Source: Streptosporangium sandarakinum (GTDB lineage: Bacteria; Actinomycetota; Actinomycetes; Streptosporangiales; Streptosporangiaceae). From it: 64,000 nt of DNA. The stretch is from contig NZ_JACCCO010000003.1 of NCBI RefSeq assembly GCF_013409935.1, forward strand, positions 372,001 to 436,000. The letters run 5' to 3'. The notes below the pieces were generated by a model that was given only the letters and a program-made list of their open reading frames with translations, was not told the origin of the DNA and did no database searches. The translations under genes and the position numbers were made by a program. Shown piece by piece: positions 10,701-19,323 of this stretch. Position 1 is the stretch's first letter; every line of letters starts with the position of its first letter.

Positions 10701-13700
10701 GAGGTCTCCGAGGCGCACCCCACCGGGGCGACGACGACGTTCACCTACGACGGTCTCGGGCGCATGCTCACCCAGACAGGGCCGGGAGTGAAGAACGAGG
10801 TCACCAACGTCACCCACACCGCCAAGGTCACCTACACCTACGACGCCGACGGCAACAAGCTGACCGAGACGCTGTCCGACCTGACCGGTGGCGACCCGGA
10901 ACGCGTCACCACCTACACCTATGACGCCTCCGGCCGGGTGGAGACGGTGACCGACCCCGAGGGTGGCGTGGTCCGCACCGCCTGGGATGCCACCGGCGCC
11001 CGCGTCTCGACGACCGACCAGCTGGGTGTCGTCCGTACCTTCGGCTACACCAAGCGCGGTGAGCCGACCACCACGACGCTGAAGAACTGGACCGGCAGCC
11101 CGGTCAGCCCGCAGCCCGCCAAGGACGTGGTCCTCCAGTCGCTCTCCTACGACCCCGGCGGCCGGCTGGCCGCCCAGGTCGATGCGATGGGCCGCAAGAC
11201 CTCCTACACCTACTTCGCCGACAACCTGGTCTCCCAGGTGGTCGCCGACGACGTCAAGTTGAACGGCCTGAGCACCACCACCGACGTGGTGCTGGAGGAC
11301 AACGTCTACGACCCGGCCGGCAACCTCACCAAGCAGGTCAAGGGCGGCGGCAAGGCCACCACCGAGTACGTCTACGACGCCGCGAGCCGCCTGACCTCGA
11401 CCACGTTCGACCCCGCGACGCTCAAGCGCAAGGTCGCCCTCGAGTACGACGAGGGGAACAACGTCACCAAGAAGACCCTCACCGGCGCGGGCACCACCCG
11501 GACGGAGTCCACCCTCTACGCCTACAACGCGCTGAATCAGGTGACGCGGCAGACCGTGGAGAACGGCGACGACGACCTGGTCTCCACCAGCACCTACGAC
11601 GACCGCGGCCTGCTGGTCACGACCACCGACCCGCGCGGCAACGCCTCCGGCGCCACCGCCGCTGACTTCACTGCCACGATGCGCTACGACATCGCAGGCC
11701 GACTGGTGGAGACGATCTCTCCGCGGGTGAAGATTGAGAAGAACGGCTCTTCGGCCGATGGGCATCCCAAGGTGGCTTTCGGTTACGACACCGCCGGTTT
11801 GGTGACCCACACGGTCGATGCCGAGGGCCGGAAGCTCACCTCGGCCTTCGATAAGGCGGGTCGGCTTATCTCGACAGTCTCCCCGTCCTACATCCCGCCG
11901 GGAGGCGAAGCGGTCACCCCTAAGGTCGGCATCGAGTACGACGCCGCGGGCCGGAAGACCAAGGTCACCGACGAGCGCGGCTACGTCACCTCCACCGAGT
12001 ACGACGCGCTGGGCAACCCGGTACGGGTCACCGACCCCGGCCCCTCGGGACCGGGCGGGCAGTGGGTGACCCAGTTCGACCTGCTGGGCGAGCCGCTGGC
12101 CACGATCGACCCGACCGGCGCCCGTGACGAGGCCACCTACGACGACCTCGGCCGGAATATCACCGAGACGCGGATCGAGCGCAGGCCGACCACCGCCGCC
12201 TACACCACGACCCTGAGCTACGACACCGCCGACAACCTCATCAAGAGCGTCGCTCCGGGCGACAAGGTGACTGACTACGAGGTCAATGCGGCCGGGGAGA
12301 TCACTGCCACCACCGACCCGAACCTTAACAAGTCCACCGTCGCCTATGACCTCGCGGGCCGTACGGTCAAGGTGACCGACCCGCTGGGAAACGCCGCCGA
12401 GGCTGTCTATGACCTGGCTGGGCGGCAGACTGGTGCCAAAGACCTCGATGCCACTGGCGCGATCGTCCGTACGCTGAACTTCGGCTACGACCCGGTGGGC
12501 AACCAAACTCGTACCATTTCGGGCGAAGGACACGTCACTCGGCGGACATTCGATGCTGCGGGGCGGTTGACCGTCTTGAGCGAGCCGGTCTCCGCTGAGA
12601 AGTCGATCACCACGACGTTCGGATACGACGCGACCGGTGCCCGTACTCGCCTCACCGACGGGCGCGGCAACGCCACCTGGACCACCTACAACGTCCTCGG
12701 CCTGGCCGAGTCGGTCATCGAACCGGCCACCACCGCTCATCCGAACGCTGCCGACCGCACCTGGACCACCCTCTACGACGCGGCGGGCAACGCCGTGACC
12801 ACGTTGCAGCCGGGCGGGGTACGCATCGACCGCGTCTTCGACCACCTCGGTCAGGTCACCAAGCAGACCGGTGCCGGGGCCGGGGTGGACACCCCCGAGC
12901 GAAACCTCACCTACGACGCGGCCGGCCGGCTGACCGCCATCGGCGACTACACCCTCGAGTACAACGACCGCAGCCTACTGACCAAGGTGTCCAAGGCCAC
13001 CGTCCAGGTCGCCGCCTACGCCTACGACGGCCTGGGCAACACCACCCAGCGCGTCGACACCGCCGGCACGTCCACCTACACCTACGACAACGCCAGTCGG
13101 CTGAAGACGGCCACCGACCCGGTCACCGGCCGTACCTGGACCTACGGCTATGACAACGCCGACCGGCTGACCAGCCAGACCTCCGCCAACCCGGCGGGCA
13201 CGCAGAGCTACACCTATGACGCCGTGGACCGGCTCACCTCCCACACGCTGAAGAACAGTGGCGGCACCCAGCTGTCGAAGATCGCCTACGACTGGGACAA
13301 GGACGACAACCTCGTCACCAAGATCACCAGCGGTACGGCGGGCGCCGGGGTCAACACCTACGGCTACGACCACTCCGGCCGCCTGACCTCCTGGACCGCC
13401 CCGGACGGCAAGGCCACCGCCTACGAGTGGGACGATGCGGGCAACCGCACCAAGGCCGGGGACAAGACCTTCGTCTATGACGAGCGCAACCGGCTGTTGT
13501 CCGGCGGCGGCACCGAGTACACCTATACCGCCCGCGGTACGGTGGCCACCGAGACCACCGGCGGCGTCACCAAGAACCTCGTCTTCGACGCCTTCGACCG
13601 GATGATCTCTGATGGTGAAGCCAATTATGGTTATGACGCCCTGGGCCGGATGACTTCGCGCACCGAGGGTACTGACCAGCAGCGGTTTGTCTACTCAGGT

Positions 13701-15824
13701 CTGAGCAATGACCTTGTTACCGTGGCCAACGCCAGCAATGTCACTGTAGCCAAGTATGGGCGCGATCTGTCTGGCGGCTTGCTCAGTCTTCAAGAGGGAG
13801 CCGGCCCGGCGCTCGGCGTGATGGCGGACCTGCACGGCGATGTGGTGGGTGCTTTCTCTGGCACCACCTTGGTCGACTCGGTCGCCTATGACCCATTCGG
13901 GGAAGTCACTCATCGCTCAGGTACCGTGCACACTCTGGGTTACCAGGGCGAGTACACCGACCCGGACACCGGCAAGGTCAATATGGATGCCCGCTGGTAT
14001 CGCCCAGGAAGCGGCACCTTCACCTCCCGCGACACCGTGACTCTAGAGCCGAACCCGTCGGTCCAGGCCAATCGCTACACCTACGCCAACGCCAGTCCGC
14101 TCACTGGCACCGACCCCAGCGGACACAGCACGACATGCAGTGTCTCGTGTGTGGTTAACACCGCCCCCAGCGGAGGATCAGGTGCGGGCGCGGCTTCGGG
14201 ATGGACCTTCAGTTGGAGTGACTACATCGATGAGATGATAGCCCGCCAGCAACGCGCAGCGGATTGGAGCGCCCCTACTACCATTGGGGAGCCCTACATT
14301 TCGCCTACCTGCTGTTCATTCAATGGAAGTAGCGATGCAGATTCAATGTGGTGGGAGGAGCGTTTCGGGGACTACGCGAATCCGGCGCTATGGTGCTCGG
14401 AATCAGAGGCCCGTAAGTCGAAGCTTCTTCCTAACTGCCGGCCTATGCCTGAAGGAATGGAAGGAACTTTCTGGAACGCACCTAAGTCCGTACAAAATAA
14501 ATTCCTACTGCAGTACAATATTAAGCAGATGTATAGCACAGATGTGAGTGACGCTTACATACTTGCATCTTGGATAAAGCTCCTCCCACCACCGCCTATG
14601 GCGGCCGGTCCGGCGCCGGGCACTATAGATCCGTGGGAAGCTTGCGCTCTTAAATATTCCAAGAAGGCTTGCCAGGAATGGCGTGCGGCGGCAGCTCAAA
14701 TCGCTTTGACGAATGAATTTAAGAGTAACTGCAGCAAGGCAACGCTCAAGAAGTTGGAATATTGCATTAATGTTGCTCAAGCCATCGGGCTGGATGCAAA
14801 CAAGGTTATTAATGCATCTACAGGAATCGCACAGCTAGATGCACTTGCCGATTTGATAAAGCCTCTAATGGGGCCCACTAACGAGGTTATCAATTTCCTT
14901 GTTGGTGATGCCATAAGTTGCACTAAGGGTGACATATTGGCATGTGTTGTTTTTGCTGCAAACTTTGCTGCCCCTCCTGTCGGAATGGCTGCTAAAATTG
15001 CTAGGGCCGGGAAGGCTGTTGCTGGAATCGGGAAGGCCCTAAAGGGGACGGAGAATGCTCTTGGGGCTGCAAGTAAAGCGTGTCGTCGCAGTAGTTTCCT
15101 TCCAGGAACCAAAGTGCTTATGGCGGATGGCTCCTATAAGAAAATAGAGGAATTAAAGGTTGGCGATAAGGTTATTGCGACTGATCCCAGAAGTGGCATA
15201 ACAAGAGCTCGGCGCGTTTCTGTTATAATTTCAAGCAAGGGAGATAAGGATCTAGTACGAGTTGCTGTAGATATCGACGGCGCTAAAGGTAATAAGGTTG
15301 GCGCGGTGGTAGCTACTGACACTCATCCATTCTGGGTAGCTAACCTAAAAGAATGGCGAACGGCTGGAGAACTTCAGTTAGGTCAATGGCTGCGTACCAG
15401 CGCGGGAACTTACGTCCAAGTCGCTCGCCTCACCAGATGGAAAGTTGCCGAACAGCGTGTTCACAATCTTTCGGTTGACGGGCTCCATACCTATCATGTT
15501 CTTGCGGGAACTGTCCCGTTATTAGTTCATAATTCGACACCATGTCTCCCGATTGGTCCTCAACGTCCTCCCGGCACAGGCGGTGACTGGGTGGCAAGGA
15601 AGGCAGATAACGGTCAAGGGATTGTATGGCAGGCCCCCAACTCGACGGGGAACGCTAATATGATTCGAGTTATGAATCCGAGCAATCATTATCAATACGG
15701 ATATGTTCGCTTTTATAATAAGCATGGTCAGCCAGTTGGTCTTGATGGAAAGCCTGGGCCGAATTCGCATACTCACATTCCATTGAACCCTGATGGTACA
15801 TACCAGCTTCCTGTTGGGTGGTAG
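7713..15824 (+). CDS. Secreted RHS/YD-repeat polymorphic toxin with LamG and Hint domains
   Basis: A 2703-residue exported giant protein. ATG 7713 follows GGAGGG by 8 bases and opens a signal sequence (RVLAGVILTILIPALLDLPALPA, roughly residues 13-36). A DUF6531-like segment (about 335-375, SVVRSYNSMDPRRDGAFGAGW) leads into a LamG-like domain (about 530-725, DPFGYWRLGD to YDRPLTEAEV). Dozens of YD repeats of the type YDAxGRLTxxT follow (about 730-2040). The RHS core (about 2050-2140) has VAYDPFGEVTHRSG, LGYQGEYTDPDTG, DARWYRPGSGTFTSRD and DPSGH. A Hint autoprocessing domain follows, with Cys2457 at its start, THPFWV, and a terminal HN at 2606-2607. The last 96 residues form the presumed toxin, released by cleavage after Asn2607. 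RHS shells encapsulate such toxins; the target of this one is unknown. The 3' third is A+T-rich, suggesting cassette exchange. Confidence 0.93.
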   Translation: MRRFSSWARSSRVLAGVILTILIPALLDLPALPAMSATVEAGITVPMLSPRSGEIPVQLSGTASGVPSLVPSAQTATGVRTKELSSASDAPKKAVPAEGRFVKESTPQKGAPHPSKAKNPQGKALSQALASSTPPCGNVSPWKSNYSVTKGERVASASRIWEALQGIEGWINTTPPENASRTVWADRGPCPLPPAPTVTSLTPADESLLMTLQPTLAATAKTWSGGSVGFDFTICDSPSMMGDCVYSEDYDDMICCGLSGEWKVPEGVLSWGREYWWQVYAVDASTIGGQGASSSIQSFTVGVRQPTITSQLSARGINGQEFHQAPGNYTTTFTDIAVQTAGPPLSVVRSYNSMDPRRDGAFGAGWATRFDMRIVPETIRGYEALLVTYPDGHTVRFATKKDGTFQPPPGMYATLAKVETGGWRLMDKSSTSYVFDAQGRLLKVTDSRGRSQTLTYGPDGKLSKVTGSGGRFLSFTWTGAHVTGVSTDSVDGEPLTWSYSYTADRLTKVCTPTTTCTQFDYETGSLYRSSIQDADPFGYWRLGDASGNNGADLGWGAGSAYYSGVTLGKPGALAGSTDTAAELKSSSYVELPVDTLSRLRGQGTLELWFKTTVTGRIVSSGEYSASDPVLQVGTDGKLRASMLPTASPIVSSAAVNDGAWHHAALTIDGDKQTLFLDGQSVGTLTQKSDDDDRVITRIGGSLVGTVDEVAVYDRPLTEAEVTAHFGARTESPNKLTKITLPSGRVWAVNTYDTATERLISHTDSDGGTWKIGAPAYDRATGKSTVVVTDPKNEKLTFVYDAWRGYRPVSTTDQLGKVTSYAYDTGGFLKKITDPNGNAFERFYDKRGNVISSRRCRTSASCQLDYQQYYLNKDDQFDPRNDRLVASRDARSSGSTDNTYASKWEYNEYGEPLKETTPVTADFPNGRSTTTAYTDGTEPAIGGGDTPAGLVKSAKDAKGNETTYRYTSAGDLAEQTSPSGLVTKFTYDAVGRMLTRTEVSEAHPTGATTTFTYDGLGRMLTQTGPGVKNEVTNVTHTAKVTYTYDADGNKLTETLSDLTGGDPERVTTYTYDASGRVETVTDPEGGVVRTAWDATGARVSTTDQLGVVRTFGYTKRGEPTTTTLKNWTGSPVSPQPAKDVVLQSLSYDPGGRLAAQVDAMGRKTSYTYFADNLVSQVVADDVKLNGLSTTTDVVLEDNVYDPAGNLTKQVKGGGKATTEYVYDAASRLTSTTFDPATLKRKVALEYDEGNNVTKKTLTGAGTTRTESTLYAYNALNQVTRQTVENGDDDLVSTSTYDDRGLLVTTTDPRGNASGATAADFTATMRYDIAGRLVETISPRVKIEKNGSSADGHPKVAFGYDTAGLVTHTVDAEGRKLTSAFDKAGRLISTVSPSYIPPGGEAVTPKVGIEYDAAGRKTKVTDERGYVTSTEYDALGNPVRVTDPGPSGPGGQWVTQFDLLGEPLATIDPTGARDEATYDDLGRNITETRIERRPTTAAYTTTLSYDTADNLIKSVAPGDKVTDYEVNAAGEITATTDPNLNKSTVAYDLAGRTVKVTDPLGNAAEAVYDLAGRQTGAKDLDATGAIVRTLNFGYDPVGNQTRTISGEGHVTRRTFDAAGRLTVLSEPVSAEKSITTTFGYDATGARTRLTDGRGNATWTTYNVLGLAESVIEPATTAHPNAADRTWTTLYDAAGNAVTTLQPGGVRIDRVFDHLGQVTKQTGAGAGVDTPERNLTYDAAGRLTAIGDYTLEYNDRSLLTKVSKATVQVAAYAYDGLGNTTQRVDTAGTSTYTYDNASRLKTATDPVTGRTWTYGYDNADRLTSQTSANPAGTQSYTYDAVDRLTSHTLKNSGGTQLSKIAYDWDKDDNLVTKITSGTAGAGVNTYGYDHSGRLTSWTAPDGKATAYEWDDAGNRTKAGDKTFVYDERNRLLSGGGTEYTYTARGTVATETTGGVTKNLVFDAFDRMISDGEANYGYDALGRMTSRTEGTDQQRFVYSGLSNDLVTVANASNVTVAKYGRDLSGGLLSLQEGAGPALGVMADLHGDVVGAFSGTTLVDSVAYDPFGEVTHRSGTVHTLGYQGEYTDPDTGKVNMDARWYRPGSGTFTSRDTVTLEPNPSVQANRYTYANASPLTGTDPSGHSTTCSVSCVVNTAPSGGSGAGAASGWTFSWSDYIDEMIARQQRAADWSAPTTIGEPYISPTCCSFNGSSDADSMWWEERFGDYANPALWCSESEARKSKLLPNCRPMPEGMEGTFWNAPKSVQNKFLLQYNIKQMYSTDVSDAYILASWIKLLPPPPMAAGPAPGTIDPWEACALKYSKKACQEWRAAAAQIALTNEFKSNCSKATLKKLEYCINVAQAIGLDANKVINASTGIAQLDALADLIKPLMGPTNEVINFLVGDAISCTKGDILACVVFAANFAAPPVGMAAKIARAGKAVAGIGKALKGTENALGAASKACRRSSFLPGTKVLMADGSYKKIEELKVGDKVIATDPRSGITRARRVSVIISSKGDKDLVRVAVDIDGAKGNKVGAVVATDTHPFWVANLKEWRTAGELQLGQWLRTSAGTYVQVARLTRWKVAEQRVHNLSVDGLHTYHVLAGTVPLLVHNSTPCLPIGPQRPPGTGGDWVARKADNGQGIVWQAPNSTGNANMIRVMNPSNHYQYGYVRFYNKHGQPVGLDGKPGPNSHTHIPLNPDGTYQLPVGW

Positions 15825-15826
15825 GC

Positions 15827-16198
15827 ATGGATCTAAAATTGCAAAGTCAATCAGTAGTTCGAATTTGCTTTGATAATGCACTTACGATCATTACCGATGA
15901 AGACTTCGAGATAAGAATAGAGGTAGAATCGCTAATTAGAATAGTTAACAATGGTCAGGTAAAGTTCTATCCGGGACATCCAGAAAATGCCGCATCCTAT
16001 CTAGTGCAGCTATTGGGTAAAAAAATAAGCATATCCGAGTCGACGGAAGGTGGGAATCTTATCGTCAAGTTCGATGGTGGCTTAGATTTGACTGTAGATT
16101 TTGATGCGAAATATGAGGCCTGGGAAATATCGGGCCCGAAAGGCTGGAGGGTTGTTTGTATGCCGGGAGGGGGGATTGCAGTATGGAGCGGTTCGTGA
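15827..16198 (+). CDS. Candidate immunity protein for the RHS toxin (DUF6188-like)
   Basis: A 123-residue cytoplasmic protein starting two bases after the RHS stop, the standard place for the immunity gene of a polymorphic toxin. ATG 15827 is chosen; GTG 15818 lies within the RHS gene. The N-terminal part, RICFDNALTIITDEDFEIRIE, and the C-terminal part, YEAWEISGPKGWRVVCMPGGGIAVW, resemble as I recall the DUF6188 family often found beside toxins. It has no signal peptide, as expected if it protects the producer by binding the toxin domain. Its DNA is clearly A+T-rich like the toxin tip, so the pair probably arrived together. Function is inferred from position. Confidence 0.72.
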   Translation: MDLKLQSQSVVRICFDNALTIITDEDFEIRIEVESLIRIVNNGQVKFYPGHPENAASYLVQLLGKKISISESTEGGNLIVKFDGGLDLTVDFDAKYEAWEISGPKGWRVVCMPGGGIAVWSGS

Positions 16199-16295
16199 AC
16201 CTTCCTGCTATAGATGAACTTATAAGTCCAAAATGGTGGTGCCTTAAGAGATGCAATGATTGATATTGCGAGAAGCTTGTTTAGGACATGAAACT

Positions 16296-16314
16296 AATAA
16301 ATTCTAAATTTATT
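16296..16314. terminator. A+T-only hairpin after the immunity gene
   Basis: AATAAATT (16296-16303) and AATTTATT (16307-16314) are perfect inverted repeats with a 3-nt loop. They lie between the immunity gene and the convergent regulator gene. The structure is weak energetically and foreign in composition; it may be a terminator imported with the cassette or chance in A+T-rich DNA. Confidence 0.3.
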
Positions 16315-16383
16315 GTGCTAACTAAGCCTGTATGATTGAATATGGGATGGGGTGCTTGAGGTCTGGTAGATTAGTTAAAATTA

Positions 16384-18222
16384 CTAAGATTGCTGGCTGA
16401 AAATTATAAGGATGTGAAGTTTTTCGTCCAGGTCTCGGACGTGCCTGTTGTCCTGCCAGGGTTGGAGATGGTTGCGAGCCTGCCGTGCGGAGTGGGCGAG
16501 GCGGGTGGAGCTGTGGCCGGTGACGATCCCGGTAGCTTCGCCGATCATCGCGGCGGCTTCGGGGATCTCGCGTTGATTGATCAGGGCGAGGGCGTACTCC
16601 AGTTGCAGGATGCCTCGTTCGCGGACCGAGTCCGGTCCCATGGCGGCCAGGCGTCGCTGTGCCTCGGAGATGGCCAGGTCGGGGCGTTTGAGTTCGATGA
16701 GGCAGAACGTTCGGTAGGACGCCACGCGCTCTGGGGTGAGCCAGAACAGGTGCCGCAGGTCTGATCCGCCTTGACTTTTGTCGGCGAGATCGGTGGCGCG
16801 GTCCAGGAGGCGGAGGGCGCGCGGGTCGCGCTTGGCGATGGCGATCGCTCGGGCGACCTGGATGGCGGTCGCCGACTGCTGGAGGTGGTCGCCGCTTTCT
16901 TTCGCCCAGCCTTCGGCGGCGAAGGCATGATCCAGCGCGACGGTGGGCTTCTTCTGATAGATCGCCATGTGGGCGAGCAGGCCGTGGAGGTGCGCCAGGA
17001 GGGCGGGGTTGCGGAGTTCGTGGGCGGCGGCCAGGCCTTCGGTGTAGCGGCGGGTGGCGCCGTCGTAGTCGAGCAGGTCGAAGCGGCTCCAGCCGGTGAG
17101 GTGGGACAGGCTCCAGTACAGGCGCAGCAGGCGGGTGCGCAGTGCGGGGGTGAGGGTGGCGTGGCGGAGCAGGTCGTCGACGAGGGCGCGTTTGGCCTCG
17201 GCCACTGGTAGGACCTTGGCGGGACCGAGTTCTTCGTCCAGCCCCCATAGGCGGGCGGTCAGGCGTTCCAGCAGCTCCAGGGCGTTGTCATCGACGGCGG
17301 CGTGCCGGCGGGCGAGAGTGGCGAGGCGGTCGCGGTCGCCCTCGGGCAGGTGGCGCAGCAGGGGCAGGGCGGGGGCGCCGCCGAGGAGCAGGGCGAGTTC
17401 GAAGAGCAGGTCGCGGCGTTTGATGTCGGCCTCCTCGGCGGTGAGGGCGCGCAGCAGTCCGGTGCAGTCCGCCGCACCCGCCAACGAACCACCGGAGGCG
17501 CCTGCGAACGGGCCGCTGGCGAAACGCGCGGGCGGGCCGCCCGGGGAGCCGGGGAAGGGGTCGGGGGCGGTGGGTGGTTGCGGGTTCATGCTGGCACGCT
17601 CCCCGGGGCCGGACGCCAGAGGCCAGGGGGCGAGGGCTTCGTTACACGGGGACAGGTGGGTCATGTCAGAGGTCGTGGTTGGTTGCAGGGGAGCCGGGTG
17701 GACGAGCCCCCACGGGGTCTGAGGGAGGCCCGGTGGAGCCGCCCGATCCATGCCTGGCAGGGGAGTCACCCCGGGAAGGCCCGACAGGGCGGGTGCCTCG
17801 TGAGAGGGGCGGTGGTGGGTGTCGAGGTGGCGGTGGTCGGCGCGGTCGAGGAGGTCGCGGTCGCGGGGGCGGTAGGTAGCGTAGGCCTGTTCGGTGAGGA
17901 GGTGGCGGGCGGTGGTCTGGTAGAGGCGGGCGAGGATGGCCAGGGTGCGGGCGGGTGGGCGGCGGCCGGTGGCGGGCCAGGACTCGTAGTCATAGAGGCG
18001 GGCTTCGCGCAGGCCGGCCGTACCGGCGGGGTCGAGGTCGTTGTGGGCGGCGACCACGTCGGCGGCGGTGCGGCCGTGGGCGTAGCGGTACAGCCGTAAC
18101 GGGCTGACGGGGTGGTCCAGGGCCAGGACGTCGGCGATCTGGTCGTAGGTGAAGGCGCGGGCGCGCAGGGCGGTGCTGCGTCGCCGGCAGTCGAGCAGGG
18201 TCCGGTAGCCCTCGCCTGTCAT
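16384..18222 (-). CDS. HTH regulator with C-terminal helical (TPR-like) repeats
   Basis: A 612-residue protein. Its N-terminal third has an HTH-like segment (residues about 20-55, FTYDQIADVLAL...RLYRYAHGRTAADV) and a second short DNA-binding-like block (YESWPATGRRPPARTLAILARLYQTTARHLL). A Pro/Gly-rich linker follows (about 130-250). The C-terminal half is all helix with TPR-like repeats, for example ALLAHLHGLLAHMAIYQKKPTVALDHAF. ATG 18222 follows GGAGGAGGCG. Such regulators are common in actinomycetes beside anti-sigma-like ATPases, and one is divergently encoded at 18496. The last dozen codons (LHILIIFSQQS) fall in A+T-rich DNA, so the original C terminus was probably replaced. Target genes are unknown. 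Confidence 0.75.
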   Translation of the reverse strand: MTGEGYRTLLDCRRRSTALRARAFTYDQIADVLALDHPVSPLRLYRYAHGRTAADVVAAHNDLDPAGTAGLREARLYDYESWPATGRRPPARTLAILARLYQTTARHLLTEQAYATYRPRDRDLLDRADHRHLDTHHRPSHEAPALSGLPGVTPLPGMDRAAPPGLPQTPWGLVHPAPLQPTTTSDMTHLSPCNEALAPWPLASGPGERASMNPQPPTAPDPFPGSPGGPPARFASGPFAGASGGSLAGAADCTGLLRALTAEEADIKRRDLLFELALLLGGAPALPLLRHLPEGDRDRLATLARRHAAVDDNALELLERLTARLWGLDEELGPAKVLPVAEAKRALVDDLLRHATLTPALRTRLLRLYWSLSHLTGWSRFDLLDYDGATRRYTEGLAAAHELRNPALLAHLHGLLAHMAIYQKKPTVALDHAFAAEGWAKESGDHLQQSATAIQVARAIAIAKRDPRALRLLDRATDLADKSQGGSDLRHLFWLTPERVASYRTFCLIELKRPDLAISEAQRRLAAMGPDSVRERGILQLEYALALINQREIPEAAAMIGEATGIVTGHSSTRLAHSARQARNHLQPWQDNRHVRDLDEKLHILIIFSQQS

Positions 18223-18495
18223 GGGTCGCCTCCTCCGCCGAGCCGTACCGTACGGAAATCGTAAACGATCCGTCACTTTGTGTGACAGACGTACGGGGAA
18301 GTGGGGATGCGCGGGCAGTCGGTGGGGTGTCGGCGCAGGTCGGTGGGGTGCTCGGGTGGGGTGGTCCGGCGGGCGCGGATGGGGGTCGGCGCGGCGGGCG
18401 GTCCGCGTCACCGTGTGCGGGACGGTTCTTCGCACGCACGCGAGGACGCGCACCCAAGGACACCCGCCCGAGAAACACCCATCCGAGGAGACGAC
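18223..18495. promoter_or_regulatory. Divergent promoter region
   Basis: 273 bases separate the HTH/TPR regulator (minus) from the ATPase gene (plus). Both promoters must lie here. A ribosome binding site GGAGGAGGCG precedes the regulator start and GAGGAG precedes ATG 18496. A likely regulatory target is this region itself, but no clear operator palindrome was recognised. Confidence 0.45.
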
Positions 18496-19059
18496 ATGAC
18501 CGCTGCCCCCGATGAGGCGAGCCCTGCTCCTGACGAGGTGGGTTCCACTCCCGCTGAGGCGAGCTCCATCTCCGACGAGGCGATCCCTGCTCCCGCCGAT
18601 GATGCCCTCGCCTGCGGTGAGGTGGCGCCGATGCTGGTGGACGCCATGGTGGGGCTGTGGCCCGGGGGCATGACCTACCGGCGGACCTTCCCCGGCCGCG
18701 CCGACCAGGTCCCGGAGGCCCGCCGCTTCGTCCGCTTCCTGCTGGAGGACTCCGCCCGCCGCGACGACGCCGAGCAGATCGTCGCCGAGCTGGCCGCCAA
18801 CGCGGTCGCGCACACCGCCAGCGGGCAGCCGCACGGCACCTTCATCGTGGAGGTGACCCGCAGGACCACCGCGATCCGGGTCACCGTCTACGACTGCGGC
18901 TGGGGAGCGACTCCGCGGTTCGCCTCGCGTCGCGGCACCGATGCGCTCGCCGAGAACGGCCGGGGCCTGGCGCTGGTCGCCGGCCTGGCCGTACGGGTCG
19001 GGGTGCGGGGCACGCAGGCGGTGGGCCACGCGGTCTGGGCCGAGCTGCCCCCACGGTGA
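18496..19059 (+). CDS. ATP-binding protein, anti-sigma-factor-like histidine kinase fold
   Basis: A 187-residue protein of the HATPase_c type related to the SpoIIAB/RsbW anti-sigma kinases. The ATP site is visible as the N box EQIVAELAANAVAHT (about residues 95-109), the G1 box VYDCGWG and the G2 box NGRGLALVAGL. The first 45 residues are an acidic, low-complexity tail with degenerate repeats (SPAPDE, STPAEA, SISDEA, PAPADD) and no fold. ATG 18496 follows GAGGAG. It is divergent from the HTH/TPR regulator, a pairing seen repeatedly in actinomycetes, and may bind or phosphorylate an unlinked sigma or anti-anti-sigma factor. No partner of that kind is encoded nearby. Confidence 0.85.
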   Translation: MTAAPDEASPAPDEVGSTPAEASSISDEAIPAPADDALACGEVAPMLVDAMVGLWPGGMTYRRTFPGRADQVPEARRFVRFLLEDSARRDDAEQIVAELAANAVAHTASGQPHGTFIVEVTRRTTAIRVTVYDCGWGATPRFASRRGTDALAENGRGLALVAGLAVRVGVRGTQAVGHAVWAELPPR

Positions 19060-19323
19060 GCACTCCGCCGGGCCGCCCCGTGGCGAAGCGCCCGGTCGAG
19101 CCGCCCTCTCGATGGGCGTCCTGCGGAACCGCCTTGAGGCGAGCGCCCCGCCGGGCCGTCCCGGAAGGAGCGCCACGAAACCGTACGGGGTTCCACAACC
19201 GATCCGGACCAAGATCGGCAGGTCCCTTGGTGATCAATTGACTGCCCCGAGTGGCGGCGTCCCGACACTGTCAGGAGGGAACGCGTCCGCGCTCCCGACG
19301 GATCTCTCGGGGGGCGGGAAACG

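Noticed and set aside
10137..12845. A 902-codon open frame antisense to the RHS gene
   Set aside because: It mirrors the codon-regular YD repeats on the other strand, has no family motif and no ribosome site. The plus-strand protein is unmistakable.
7312..16400. Integrated phage or transposon around the RHS locus
   Set aside because: No integrase, transposase, terminal inverted repeats or tRNA attachment site could be seen; only composition is unusual.
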